Of a stretch of 64,000 nt of DNA, positions 44,071-52,870 are shown piece by piece. The translations under genes and the position numbers were made by a program. The number at the start of each line of letters is the position of its first letter. Position 1 is the first letter of the stretch. The notes beneath the pieces are model-generated. The model searched no databases. It was not told the DNA's origin and worked only from the letters and a program-made list of their open reading frames with translations. The stretch lies in contig JAHBTA010000003.1 in the NCBI GenBank assembly GCA_019638805.1, positions 248,001-312,000 on the forward strand, in the 5' to 3' direction. Origin of the DNA: Microbacteriaceae bacterium (GTDB lineage Bacteria; Actinomycetota; Actinomycetes; Actinomycetales; Microbacteriaceae).

Positions 44071-45363
44071 ATGGTCGCAACGAAGGGCAAGATTTCACTC
44101 GTCGGGTCCGTTTCGCTCGGCACCGGAGTGATGATCGGGGCGGGAATCTTTGCGCTCGTCGGGCAGGTCGCGGGCTTCGCCGGAGACTGGTTTCCGCTCG
44201 CGTTTCTGCTCGGCGCGATTGTCGCCGGTGTCAGCGCCTACTCGTACACGCGATATTCAAGCGTGAACCCCTCTGCGGGTGGTATTGCGATGCTACTGAA
44301 AGATGCGTACGGACCGGGGGTCGCTGCGGGATCGTTTACCCTGTTCATGTACGTCTCAATGGTGGTCGCGGAAAGTCTCCTCGCCCGCACCTTCGGAACT
44401 TACCTGCTGCGCCCATTTGGCCTACAAGACTCTGCAATTCTCGTCCCCCTCCTGGGCGTGCTTGCGATCGTGGCAGCAGCCATCGTGAACTTGCTCGGTA
44501 ATAAGCTCGTTGAAGGATCCGCGACCACGACTGCGATCATCAAGATCGTGGGCATCGCACTGCTCGCTATAGCGGGACTCGTCGGTGCTGTCGCATCAGG
44601 ATCCGGACTCTTCGCCCAAAGCTCAGGCGAGGCCCCCGATATCGTCGGACTGCTCGCCGGAACGGTCCTGTGTGTGCTCGCCTACAAAGGGTTCACCACC
44701 ATAACCAACCAAGGTGACGACATTCAGGACGCGAAAAAGAACATTGCGCGCTCGATCGTCATTTCCCTGGCGGTCTGCATGGTCCTCTACATGCTGATCA
44801 CCGTCTCGGTAGAGTCCAGTATTGGGGCCGCAGGCGCGGTAAAAGCGCGTGATTATGCGTTGGCTGCGGCAGCCGAACCGCTCTTTGGCTCGTGGGGTAT
44901 CGGAATCACGGTGGCGATCGCCGTTGTCGCAACACTGTCCGGGCTGCTGGCCAGTCTGTATTCGGTATCACGCCTCTACGGAATGCTCCAAGACATGCGC
45001 CAGACGCCGTCACTGCCTGCGCGCGTCCCGCAACAGCCGCTGATCATCACGGCTGGGCTCGCGATTATCGCCACAGCCTTCCTGGACCTCACTCAGATCG
45101 CATCGATGGGAGCGTTCCTCTACCTCGCAATGGACATCGCGGTGCAATGGGGCGTGATTCGGCACCTCCGGACAAAAATCAAGGCAAAGCCGTGGGCACC
45201 GCTTCTCACAATATTGCTCAACTTCTCGATTCTGATTCCCTTCACGATTCTTAAAGTGCAAAGCGATCTTCAAACCGTAATTGTCACTGCAGCGGTTGCG
45301 ACAGCCGTTATCGTCGGCCAGGTGATCGTTATGCGGGTGAGAGCAAAAGAGGAGACGAATTAG
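44071..45363 (+). CDS. APC family amino acid permease
   Basis: Twelve-span amino acid/polyamine/organocation transporter, 430 aa. TM1 motif GSVSLGTGVMIGAGIFALVG and the NPSAGG and AYKGFTTI segments are typical of the APC family. AGGGG lies six nt upstream of the ATG; an earlier TTG at 44044 is less likely. Substrate unknown. The stop is 44 nt from a truncated IS3 transposase, so the downstream neighbourhood was changed by insertion. Confidence 0.88.
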   Translation: MVATKGKISLVGSVSLGTGVMIGAGIFALVGQVAGFAGDWFPLAFLLGAIVAGVSAYSYTRYSSVNPSAGGIAMLLKDAYGPGVAAGSFTLFMYVSMVVAESLLARTFGTYLLRPFGLQDSAILVPLLGVLAIVAAAIVNLLGNKLVEGSATTTAIIKIVGIALLAIAGLVGAVASGSGLFAQSSGEAPDIVGLLAGTVLCVLAYKGFTTITNQGDDIQDAKKNIARSIVISLAVCMVLYMLITVSVESSIGAAGAVKARDYALAAAAEPLFGSWGIGITVAIAVVATLSGLLASLYSVSRLYGMLQDMRQTPSLPARVPQQPLIITAGLAIIATAFLDLTQIASMGAFLYLAMDIAVQWGVIRHLRTKIKAKPWAPLLTILLNFSILIPFTILKVQSDLQTVIVTAAVATAVIVGQVIVMRVRAKEETN

Positions 45364-45407
45364 AGCCGGGAGTCCTAACTCTGAGGCCTCGCCGATGTCG
45401 GAGCCTC

Positions 45408-46187
45408 GTGCTGTCTCGGTTCCCAGAGCTCCTCCCTGAGATCCGGCGGCTCCACGCGAAGCACTATGGCGTGTACGGGCGCCGGAAGATGCATGCCCTG
45501 CTGAAGCGTGAGGGGTGGAAGATCGGCCGCGACCAGACCGAGCGTCTGATGCGGCTCGCCGGCGTGCGCGGGGTACGGAAATCAAAGCGCGTGTTCACCA
45601 CACGCCCCAACAAAACGGCGGCACTGCCTGCCGATCTCGTCAACCGGAGATTCGCCGCTGACGGGCCGCGCAAGCTCTGGGTGTGCGACGTGACCTACGT
45701 CGTCACCTGGTCTGGGTTCGCCTATGTCGCGTTCGTCACTGACGTGTACTCGCGCAGAATCGTGGGCTGGAATGTCGCTGCGACGCTGAAATCTGAGGTT
45801 CTGCCGATGCAGGCACTCGATATGGCTGCGTGGCAATCGGGCGGCAGGCTCGATGGGCTGATCCATCACGCCGATCACGGATCGAATTACACCGCCATGG
45901 TCTATACGGATCGCATTGCGGAACTCGGAGCAGTGCCCTCGACCGGGACGGTCGGCGACAGTTTTGACAATGCCATGGCTGAGGCGGTCAACAACCTCTA
46001 CAAGACCGAACTGATCCGACAGCAGGGCCCCTGGCGGACGGTTGAGCAGGTCGAACTCGCGACCCTCGAATACGTGTGGTGGTGGAACCATGAACGCCTT
46101 CACGGGGAACTCGACATGCGCACCCCGGCCGAAGTCGAGCAGGCATACTACGCTGAGACCGAGACGCTTCTGTCACCAACCGGCTGA
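45408..46187 (+). pseudogene. IS3 family transposase OrfB, 5'-truncated
   Basis: 259 codons of an IS3 OrfB. It begins within the HTH_21 region (IRRLHAKHYGVYGRRKMHALLKREG, in part), followed by the DDE core: CDVTYVVT, HHADHGSNYT and the E in MAEAVNNLYKTEL, then WWWNHERLHGELDMRTPAEVEQAYY. The usual OrfA and the N-terminal 50-60 residues of OrfB are missing and no left terminal repeat is seen, so the copy is dead. Sequence 46188-46416 after it holds no gene. Confidence 0.85.
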
Positions 46188-46416
46188 CAGGAAAACCGGT
46201 CGGAACTCAAACCAGGCCAATTCACCGACACCTGAATCGAATTTACGGATCAGGACACTACTTGGGACTGACTCGTTGACGGCCCTCGTGCGACGCGTCG
46301 TTAGCAATAGCCATCCAACGTTTCCCTGCTCGGGTGCGGACTAGCTGGATGAGGCTGGCTGGTCCGATCCAGATCATCTTGAAAGCGTTCTAGACACACA
46401 GCAATACAATTATGTG

Positions 46417-46661
46417 TGGCCTTGCGGCCTGCCCCGAGGAGCGTCATATCAAGGAGAATTCCGCCTCATCACCAGAGTACGACGTGCCAGTGGCATTCGG
46501 AAGTGCAACTGGTCACAGACCCCGGCTCGTGCCTTCACGCCGCACCGAACGCGACGAATCGTCGTGCCCTTCGGCGCTGGCAAGGTCGCGGACTCGCGTG
46601 ATGGCTGCTTTCGCTCGTGCGGCGTCGATCTTCTGCGCGTCGCCATCAGGAGCGGGGCCGA
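46417..46661. repeat. Second copy of the relaxase-end direct repeat
   Basis: Matches 33111-33355 with scattered substitutions. Here it is part of an intact relaxase gene (stop at 46513) and its downstream flank. Confidence 0.75.
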
Positions 46662-49600
46662 GTGGAGTTCTCGTGGTGATGCCGTAGCGATCACGGTATG
46701 CCGCTACCGTCCGTGCTTGCCGCCGCCACACTGCCGCGACCCCCCTTTCCGCTGGCTGCTTGCCGAGCGTGAGCGCCCATTCCTCACGATCGGTGAGGGC
46801 TCGATCGAGGGTCGCTTCGGCGCGTTGCTCAATGAGCTCGTGACGTTCAGCGAGTGCCGTCCGCATCTCGGCACTCATCGGCCCTGCTGCTTCGGGGATC
46901 AGGCCCGCAATCAGGCGGGGTGCCTTGCGGGTGCGTCCAGAACCGATGGGCTTCGCGGTGGCGCGGGCAAGACGGTGGTGGAGCACAGAGGCGATGTCGT
47001 CCGCATCGCCGAAGCCGCGGGCCGCGACAAGGCGTGGCATCAAGGTGTCGATATTGTGGTGGTTCGCTTCCGCACGGCGCAGTTCCGCCGACAGCGCACC
47101 GAAGGCCTCAGATTGGATCGTGTCTTCTGCATCGTCTGCTGTGAGGCCGGAGCCTCGGATGAGGGTTGCGAAGCGGTCGTGTTGGGCGGCCTGTGCGATC
47201 GTCTCATACTCGGCCGCAAGCTGCGCCACCGACCCCCACGCCTCCTGCTCAGCCGTGATCGTCTCGTGCGCTGAGAGCTCGGCACCGACGTGCTGCAGTA
47301 CCCCGTAGAGCACATCCCGCGCGGTCGCGTCCGGGTCGTCTGCGGGGTGCGGTGTGGTGTGGTTTTCGTCGGGCCGGTCGGTGGCGACGTAGACGCGGTT
47401 CGCGTGGCGGCCGCGCGTCATCGCAACATACAGGTTCTCCCTCGTCGTAGAGGGTTCCGCAAGAACGTGAGAGGTATCGGTGGTGATGCCTTGCGCGCGA
47501 TGCGCGGTTACCGCGTACCCCAGATCGACATGGTCTGCGACGTAATCGGCGGGGAGCACCACGGTGCCGCGGCTGTCGGCACGGCGGGCGGTAAGTGAAC
47601 CATCGCCGCGAATGTCGGTGACAGTCCAGCGGTCGCCATTTCGCACCCACCCTCGCGGGGTGCGGAGCCTGCGGTCGTTTTTGCGGGTGATGATCGTGTC
47701 ACCCACCCCGGCACGCGCGTCTCCTTCGAGGGCGACCTCACGGCGGGCATCCACCGTGCCGTCCAAGATCAGCTCGGCGCGCGCACGCTGGTTCAACGTA
47801 TGGACGGCTTCGTTTGAGTCCGCGATCAACATCGTCGCTGCTCCGGCGAGGGTGTCGGTGCGCCAGGCGGTGTAGGCGGCGTCGATCATCGCCTCGGTAC
47901 TGCCGCCGGTGACGCGGTCGTGCTCAGCGTAGGTATCGATGGCTTCGGGGCGACCGTGGCGAAGGTCGAGGGAGGCGGCCTTCTCCCAGACGTTGATAAA
48001 CCGGTGCACGTCGACCAACTCGGGAGCATCCTCCCGGTCATGCACCAGCAGCGAGAACGCACCGCCGGCATCGACCGAATGGAGTTGCGCCCAGTCACCC
48101 ACCAGCAGTACCTTCGCGCCGACCTCCACGGCGTGCTCCGTGATCCGGTCGAGGGAGAGGGTGCCGGCGAGGGAGGCCTCGTCCACGATCACGAGCTGCC
48201 CCTTCCGGAACGATGCGCCAGCGCTCTGATGGTTTTGCCACCACTTCGCAGTGTTCTCAGTCCGAATGCCAAGATCAGCAGCGAGGACTTCCGCGGCGAC
48301 CGCAGACGGCGCGAGCCCGACGATGCTGCCACGCCCTTGCTCACGCTCCCACGCAGTCCGCAACGCGCGCATCGCCGTCGTCTTTCCTGCGCCAGCGGGG
48401 CCGATGAGCACGTCAAGGGCGCGACCGGAGACGGCAACACTCGTCAGGGCCCTTGCCTGGTCGTCAGCGAGAAGTCGTCCTTCGTGATCCGCGCGGCGAG
48501 TGATCTTCTCGATCACCTCGACGGGCACTGTGGGCGCGGCGGTGCTGCGGGCGCGCTCGAGGAGCCGGTCTTCGGCCGCGAGGATGTCGGGTGACGAGTA
48601 CACCGTCGAGGCGAGCGGCCGGAACCTGCTGGTGTCGTCGGGGCGTCGGAACAGGGCCGGGCTGGACGCGAGTTCGGGCGGTGTGAGCCGGAGCGAGGCG
48701 CGCTCTGCGGCATGGACGACCATGCCGACAACCGCTTCACGATCCTGCGTGGTGGCGAACCGGTACGGCATCGTTTGCCGTGCTGCCTCTGCGGTGAGGT
48801 TCCAACGCCGCCAGGTCGTCCGCTTCTCACCGACCGCCTCAACCACGCTGCGCCCCAGAGACCCGATCACGTCCAACGGCACATCATCGGCGCGGAGCAG
48901 CAACGGTGCACCGTTCGCGGTGGCAGTGCGTGCCCAGCGCGTGGCACCTTCACCGAGCAGGTGCGACGCACGCTCCCGCCACTCCGCTGTCAGGTCCGCG
49001 AAGGAACGAACCTGCTTCTCCGGCCGGGTCGCCAACGTTGCCTGTGCGCGGAGCTTGATGACCGTCGCCCGCGACGGTTGCCTGCCGTGACGTTCGACGT
49101 ACTCGGCGATGAGCCGGTTCTTCTCCTCGTCTATCTGCCGGGACCTGGACGAGAACTCCGTCACCAGTTCCTCCGGCACCGTGGCGATCGCCCAGGCCGG
49201 GTTGCGGTCGCGCCCCATGTCGCGCGCCTCCCACTGGACACCGAACGCGCGAGTGAGGTGGTCAGCGAACACGGCCTCATGGAGTTCTGAGAGAGCGACC
49301 GTGGAGGCGTGGAGGGGGCGGCCGTCGAGGGATCGCCATTTACCGTCGTGGACGGTCTGCACCTTGTTCGAGATCACCACGTGCGTATGCAGATGCGGAT
49401 CGCCCGCGCGCGAGTCGTAGTGATCGAACGCGGTCGCGATCACGCCGGAGACATCGGCTTGCGCAACCGCCCCACCCAGTCCCGCTGCACCGACACGGGT
49501 TGCTGCAACTTCGCGTTCGATGAACGCAACCATCTCTGCAACCGCCGCGTGATGCGCCTCCGAAATCAGTGATTGCGTGCCCGCGTCAGATACCGCCCAC

Positions 49601-50061
49601 AGCACCGACGCGGACTTCGGAATCGAGAACGTGAAGTCGAACCCCGCAACCGCCTTCCGGGTGCCGCGTGCACTCTCCTCCGCCTCGATTGCGGAGACCG
49701 CCTGGGCGCGCTCCGTCACTGGAAGGCCTGCGTCGAGCCTTCCGGTGCGGCGCTCGATCCGCTCAGTCACGGTCGGATACTTCCGGTACGCGCTCCCGAG
49801 TGCCCGGTCGGTCACCGGGTCGCGGCCCTGCCCGAGCAGGCGTTGAAGCTGCTGCTCCGATACCTCGTCGCCGACAGCGATCGCACCACCGCCGAGCGCG
49901 GAGACCGCTGACCCTATCCAGCGGCCCGGCGGGGTTCCTTCTTCGGTGTAGTACCTGGTCAGCGGAGTGGAAAGTTCGCGGGCGCCGTCGCCTGACGCGA
50001 CGGTGCGCAGGAGGTACTTGTAGCCGTCGCCGGCGGACATAACCCGCATCGAAACCGTCAT
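46513..50061 (-). CDS. MobF family conjugative relaxase/helicase (TraA-like)
   Basis: Full-length relaxase of 1182 aa, distinct from the 24.8-kb one. It opens with MTVSMRVMSAGDGYKYLL, the family start with the catalytic Tyr region; GDPHLHTHVVISNKV (about 221-235) is the histidine cluster. The helicase part has Walker A GPAGAGKTT and LVIVDEASLA. The frame continues upstream to a GTG at 50103, but family alignment favours 50061; no good ribosome site is visible for either. No T4SS or coupling protein is nearby. Confidence 0.9.
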   Translation of the reverse strand: MTVSMRVMSAGDGYKYLLRTVASGDGARELSTPLTRYYTEEGTPPGRWIGSAVSALGGGAIAVGDEVSEQQLQRLLGQGRDPVTDRALGSAYRKYPTVTERIERRTGRLDAGLPVTERAQAVSAIEAEESARGTRKAVAGFDFTFSIPKSASVLWAVSDAGTQSLISEAHHAAVAEMVAFIEREVAATRVGAAGLGGAVAQADVSGVIATAFDHYDSRAGDPHLHTHVVISNKVQTVHDGKWRSLDGRPLHASTVALSELHEAVFADHLTRAFGVQWEARDMGRDRNPAWAIATVPEELVTEFSSRSRQIDEEKNRLIAEYVERHGRQPSRATVIKLRAQATLATRPEKQVRSFADLTAEWRERASHLLGEGATRWARTATANGAPLLLRADDVPLDVIGSLGRSVVEAVGEKRTTWRRWNLTAEAARQTMPYRFATTQDREAVVGMVVHAAERASLRLTPPELASSPALFRRPDDTSRFRPLASTVYSSPDILAAEDRLLERARSTAAPTVPVEVIEKITRRADHEGRLLADDQARALTSVAVSGRALDVLIGPAGAGKTTAMRALRTAWEREQGRGSIVGLAPSAVAAEVLAADLGIRTENTAKWWQNHQSAGASFRKGQLVIVDEASLAGTLSLDRITEHAVEVGAKVLLVGDWAQLHSVDAGGAFSLLVHDREDAPELVDVHRFINVWEKAASLDLRHGRPEAIDTYAEHDRVTGGSTEAMIDAAYTAWRTDTLAGAATMLIADSNEAVHTLNQRARAELILDGTVDARREVALEGDARAGVGDTIITRKNDRRLRTPRGWVRNGDRWTVTDIRGDGSLTARRADSRGTVVLPADYVADHVDLGYAVTAHRAQGITTDTSHVLAEPSTTRENLYVAMTRGRHANRVYVATDRPDENHTTPHPADDPDATARDVLYGVLQHVGAELSAHETITAEQEAWGSVAQLAAEYETIAQAAQHDRFATLIRGSGLTADDAEDTIQSEAFGALSAELRRAEANHHNIDTLMPRLVAARGFGDADDIASVLHHRLARATAKPIGSGRTRKAPRLIAGLIPEAAGPMSAEMRTALAERHELIEQRAEATLDRALTDREEWALTLGKQPAERGVAAVWRRQARTVAAYRDRYGITTRTPLGPAPDGDAQKIDAARAKAAITRVRDLASAEGHDDSSRSVRREGTSRGL

Positions 50062-50093
50062 ACTCGGAAGGTGAGTACTAGGTATCGGCGCGA

Positions 50094-50108
50094 CTATCGT
50101 CACGATAG
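50094..50108. promoter_or_regulatory. Perfect 15-bp palindrome upstream of relaxase
   Basis: CTATCGT-C-ACGATAG, 33 nt before the relaxase start. Candidate autoregulatory operator or part of oriT. Confidence 0.4.
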
Positions 50109-50152
50109 GAGATGGGGAGTTTCCGGCTAGCCTATTGAGGGCCAGTCGCCAG

Positions 50153-50788
50153 TCACCCTTCGATACGTCGGTACGGCTCAGGCGAAGGCGGTAGTTCTTC
50201 AGTCGGCTTACCAGCCTCGATACCCTTTCGGCGAACGTCTATGACCGTCAGGCTAGACAGTATCTCCTCGTTCGACCGTTTACGCGCCCGCCAAGCAACG
50301 AGCACCCGCCTCACCGCAGCGTATTCGGCTGCTTGAGCATCATCGGCGATGAATGTCAGTTCGTATAGCACCTGTCTTGCGCGTTCCGCTACGTCCCGCT
50401 CGGTGCCAGAGGTGAGGACGATGAGGGTTTCCACCGCAGTATCAATCCCTGCGCGGTCCGGCCCCATCGGTGGCTTTTCTATGGGGCTAGGAACTCCGAT
50501 GCGTTGGACTGCATTCGCGCTGTACGCCTGTAGCTCGGCGCGCCATCGCCTCATCTGGTCCGCGTAGATCTGAACCTCTCGGATCAATACAACAACAGCA
50601 TCGTCAACGTCCTCACGTCGGCTATTGGAAAGCTCATGCCGGTAGAGAGCGATGCTTATGGCTCCGGCTACAGCGGCACCGACCAATGTGGCAATCAGCG
50701 TCGCAAGAAAGGCGTTGAGATCGAACCCGGTGAGCTGATTCGCGATGCGGTCAAGCTGGCAACTAATCGCACCTGAATCGCACTCCAC
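50153..50788 (-). CDS. Hypothetical membrane-anchored protein
   Basis: 211 aa. One transmembrane helix near the N-terminus (LNAFLATLIATLVGAAVAGAISIALY, in part, about 24-48) followed by a cytosolic helical region. No enzymatic motif. Upstream of the relaxase on the same strand; may be an element-maintenance or exclusion function, which is speculation. Confidence 0.6.
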   Translation of the reverse strand: MECDSGAISCQLDRIANQLTGFDLNAFLATLIATLVGAAVAGAISIALYRHELSNSRREDVDDAVVVLIREVQIYADQMRRWRAELQAYSANAVQRIGVPSPIEKPPMGPDRAGIDTAVETLIVLTSGTERDVAERARQVLYELTFIADDAQAAEYAAVRRVLVAWRARKRSNEEILSSLTVIDVRRKGIEAGKPTEELPPSPEPYRRIEG

Positions 50789-51065
50789 GGTTACACGATA
50801 CGCAGAGAATCTCGCCGTCTTCCCTGACCCGCCGAAGAACTACAACTATGCGGCAGGACGGGTGGTCTTCGAACCTCGCTTGCAAGACGCGTGACAACTC
50901 GTTCGAGCGAACCGCGAAGGGATGAACGGTGCTGACCGTCGACGGCGGTGTGTGGTGACCGGGCGGGCAGCTGAACGTCGAGTCATGGATGGCCGGCGTA
51001 CCTGGCAGGTGACCAGCTCGGAGCAGCAGGACGGCTCCGGGGATCACCGTTCAGGAGGTTCACCC

Positions 51066-52223
51066 GTGGCAGACCAGCCCCTCAACGATCCGGCTGTCCC
51101 GCTGCGTGTCGGCTCGCTGTTCTCTGGCTACGGCGGACTTGACCTCGCCGTTGAGGAAGTCTTCAACGCTGAAACAGTCTGGTTCTCCGAGATCAACGAA
51201 CCCGTCGCCCGCGTCTTCGCCCACCACTGGCCCGACGCCCCGAACCTCGGCGACATCACCAACATCGACTGGCGCACCGTCCCACCGGTAGACATCCTCT
51301 GTGGCGGGTTTCCCTGCCAAGACGTGAGCACGGTCGGGAAGATGGCCGGCCTGAAACCGGGCACTCGCTCCGGCCTCTGGGCTCACATGGCGGCAGCGAT
51401 CGACGCTCTGCGACCTGAGTGGGTCGTGATCGAGAACGTCCGCGGGCTGCTCTCCGCACCCGCGATCCGCGCACACCTCGAAGGAGACGACAATGAGCAA
51501 CGCAACCCCGAGCATGCAACCCCCGGAGGTGCAACCCCTCGCGGCGTGGAACCCGACCCGTGGCATCTGGGAGAAATCACAACTCGACCTCTTCGGGCAG
51601 CAGGAGCAGTTCTGGGAGACCTGGCCGACCTCAGGTATGACGCGCAATGGATCGGTCTACCCGCTTCCCACGTCGGCGCACCCCACCCCCGATATCGGGT
51701 CTTCATCCTCGCCCACCGCACTCTTCCGAACCCCGTTGGCCTCAGATGCATCCCGTGGCGGGGAGAGTCTGCAACAAGTGAGGGCGCGTCGGGGCACGAT
51801 CGCGCTGAGTCACCAGATCATCGACCTCGCCCTCCACGGGCCGGACGGCTATCCACGGGCAGCGGAACCCGAGAGTCTGTGGTCATTGATCGGGCAATTC
51901 TTCAACGATGGGGACGATACGCCGAAGCCGTGACTCGATGGGAGCAAATCACTGGCCGTGCTGCGCCCTCGCCTGCGCTTCTGAGTGACGACACCACTCC
52001 GCGCCCCGCACCCGCGTTCGTGGAATGGCTCATGGGTCTACCGGTCGGCTGGGTCACTGCTTCCCGTCATGAGCTCACGGCGAACCAGCAACTTTCTGCT
52101 CTCGGAAACGGTGTGCTTCCGCTTCAAGCCATGGACGCATTGAGGGTTCTGCGAGCCGCAGCAGAACCGGTTCTGACGGGGGATTCGTTTCACACGTTCG
52201 TCAACAATTGCGTCGAGCGTTAG
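51066..52223 (+). CDS. C5 cytosine-specific DNA methyltransferase
   Basis: Dcm-type enzyme, 385 aa from a GTG with AGGAGG seven nt upstream. Motif I VGSLFSGYGGLDLA, motif IV GGFPCQDVS with catalytic Cys, motif VI VIENVRGLL, motif VIII VGAPHPRYRVFILA, and the C-terminal LSALGNGVLPLQAMDAL (motif X). No cognate restriction gene is seen, so it may protect the element or regulate. A second open frame with its own ribosome site is nested in its target-recognition region. The C-terminal codons overlap a TetR remnant on the other strand. Confidence 0.92.
   Translation: MADQPLNDPAVPLRVGSLFSGYGGLDLAVEEVFNAETVWFSEINEPVARVFAHHWPDAPNLGDITNIDWRTVPPVDILCGGFPCQDVSTVGKMAGLKPGTRSGLWAHMAAAIDALRPEWVVIENVRGLLSAPAIRAHLEGDDNEQRNPEHATPGGATPRGVEPDPWHLGEITTRPLRAAGAVLGDLADLRYDAQWIGLPASHVGAPHPRYRVFILAHRTLPNPVGLRCIPWRGESATSEGASGHDRAESPDHRPRPPRAGRLSTGSGTRESVVIDRAILQRWGRYAEAVTRWEQITGRAAPSPALLSDDTTPRPAPAFVEWLMGLPVGWVTASRHELTANQQLSALGNGVLPLQAMDALRVLRAAAEPVLTGDSFHTFVNNCVER
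51493..51933 (+). CDS. Nested gene inside the methyltransferase (+1 frame)
   Basis: 146-codon frame wholly within the methyltransferase gene, one base out of phase. AAGGAG at 51481-51486 is six nt before the ATG, a strong initiation site inside another gene. The protein contains non-random motifs that I associate with methyltransferase-linked phage and element proteins: DLFGQQEQFWETWPTSGMTR, VYPLPTSAHPTPD, LFRTPLASDASRGGE, VRARRGTIALSHQIIDLALHG. The overlapping methyltransferase frame also shows conserved motifs (VIII and a YDAQW block), so both frames appear used. Function unknown; perhaps specificity or accessory protein. Confidence 0.6.
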   Translation: MSNATPSMQPPEVQPLAAWNPTRGIWEKSQLDLFGQQEQFWETWPTSGMTRNGSVYPLPTSAHPTPDIGSSSSPTALFRTPLASDASRGGESLQQVRARRGTIALSHQIIDLALHGPDGYPRAAEPESLWSLIGQFFNDGDDTPKP

Positions 52224-52480
52224 GCGGCGAAGGCGGGTTGCAGGATCGCGTTGATGTAGGGGGCAGCCTCGGCCGGATCGAGTCTTACGGCGGTGATCTC
52301 CTAGGCGGCGGTGTTCAGTGTGGCGTGCGTGACGGCGAGCATCCACTCCACGGGTAGGTCGATCCGGAAAACCCCTTCGCGGCGACCGCGTTCCAGCAGG
52401 CCGCGCACGCGGGCCTCGGCGTTCTCATACATCTCTCTGATACGAGAGGCGGGCGCGACTACAAAGGAAGAGGTAGTCAT
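52220..52480 (-). pseudogene. TetR C-terminal remnant with in-frame TAG
   Basis: The minus frame gives a TetR ligand-domain tail (RIREMYENAEARVRGLLERGR, FRIDLPVEWMLAVTHATLNTAA), then TAG at 52303-52301, then continues in frame as EITAVRLDPAEAAPYINAIL to TAA at 52222-52220. The HTH half is absent. Dead regulator, truncated at one end and carrying a nonsense codon. Confidence 0.65.
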
Positions 52481-52587
52481 CATCACGACTGAGCGCGGCC
52501 GTCGGCGACTACGAACGTCAGAGGCACCTGAACAGAGACCTGCCTGCAGCCAAAGCGGATTGAACCGATCAATCATCCTCTTGTGGA

Positions 52588-52604
52588 ATACCTAACCGGG
52601 GTAT
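52588..52604. promoter_or_regulatory. CsoR-type operator, distal
   Basis: ATACC-TAACCG-GGGTAT: near-palindrome of the ATACCC-N5-GGGTAT class (one arm mismatch), centred 33 bp upstream of a second site. Confidence 0.55.
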
Positions 52605-52620
52605 ATTGTTGGCGTAGAAC

Positions 52621-52637
52621 ATACCCGGTAGGGGTAT
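52621..52637. promoter_or_regulatory. CsoR-type operator, proximal, at copZ promoter
   Basis: ATACCC-GGTAG-GGGTAT, perfect 6-bp arms, overlapping a TATTAA -10-like hexamer (52635-52640) preceded by TTGGCG. CsoR bound here without copper would block copZ-copA transcription. The csoR gene lies in the same cluster. Confidence 0.75.
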
Positions 52638-52660
52638 TAAATGTAATGAAAGGGAATCTG

Positions 52661-52870
52661 ATGACCGCGAACGAGTACCAGGTGACAGGCATGACGTGCG
52701 GGCACTGCGAGATGTCTGTTCGTGAAGAGGTCAGCGAGATCGCCGGTGTCGAGGACATCCAAGTCAGCGCTCGGACGGGGAGGCTGGTTGTCACCGCTTC
52801 GGGCGATATCGACGATGCCAAGGTTCTGGACGCGGTCGAAGAGGCTGGCTACTCGGCTGTACGCGTCTGA
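52661..52870 (+). CDS. copZ: Copper chaperone CopZ (HMA domain)
   Basis: Cytosolic Cu(I) chaperone, 69 aa, single heavy-metal-associated domain with GMTCGHC (about residues 11-17). Delivers copper to CopA and CsoR. AAGGGAA precedes the ATG at 52661; the upstream frame extension runs through the CsoR operators and is not coding. Its stop overlaps the next start as TGATG. Confidence 0.93.
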   Translation: MTANEYQVTGMTCGHCEMSVREEVSEIAGVEDIQVSARTGRLVVTASGDIDDAKVLDAVEEAGYSAVRV

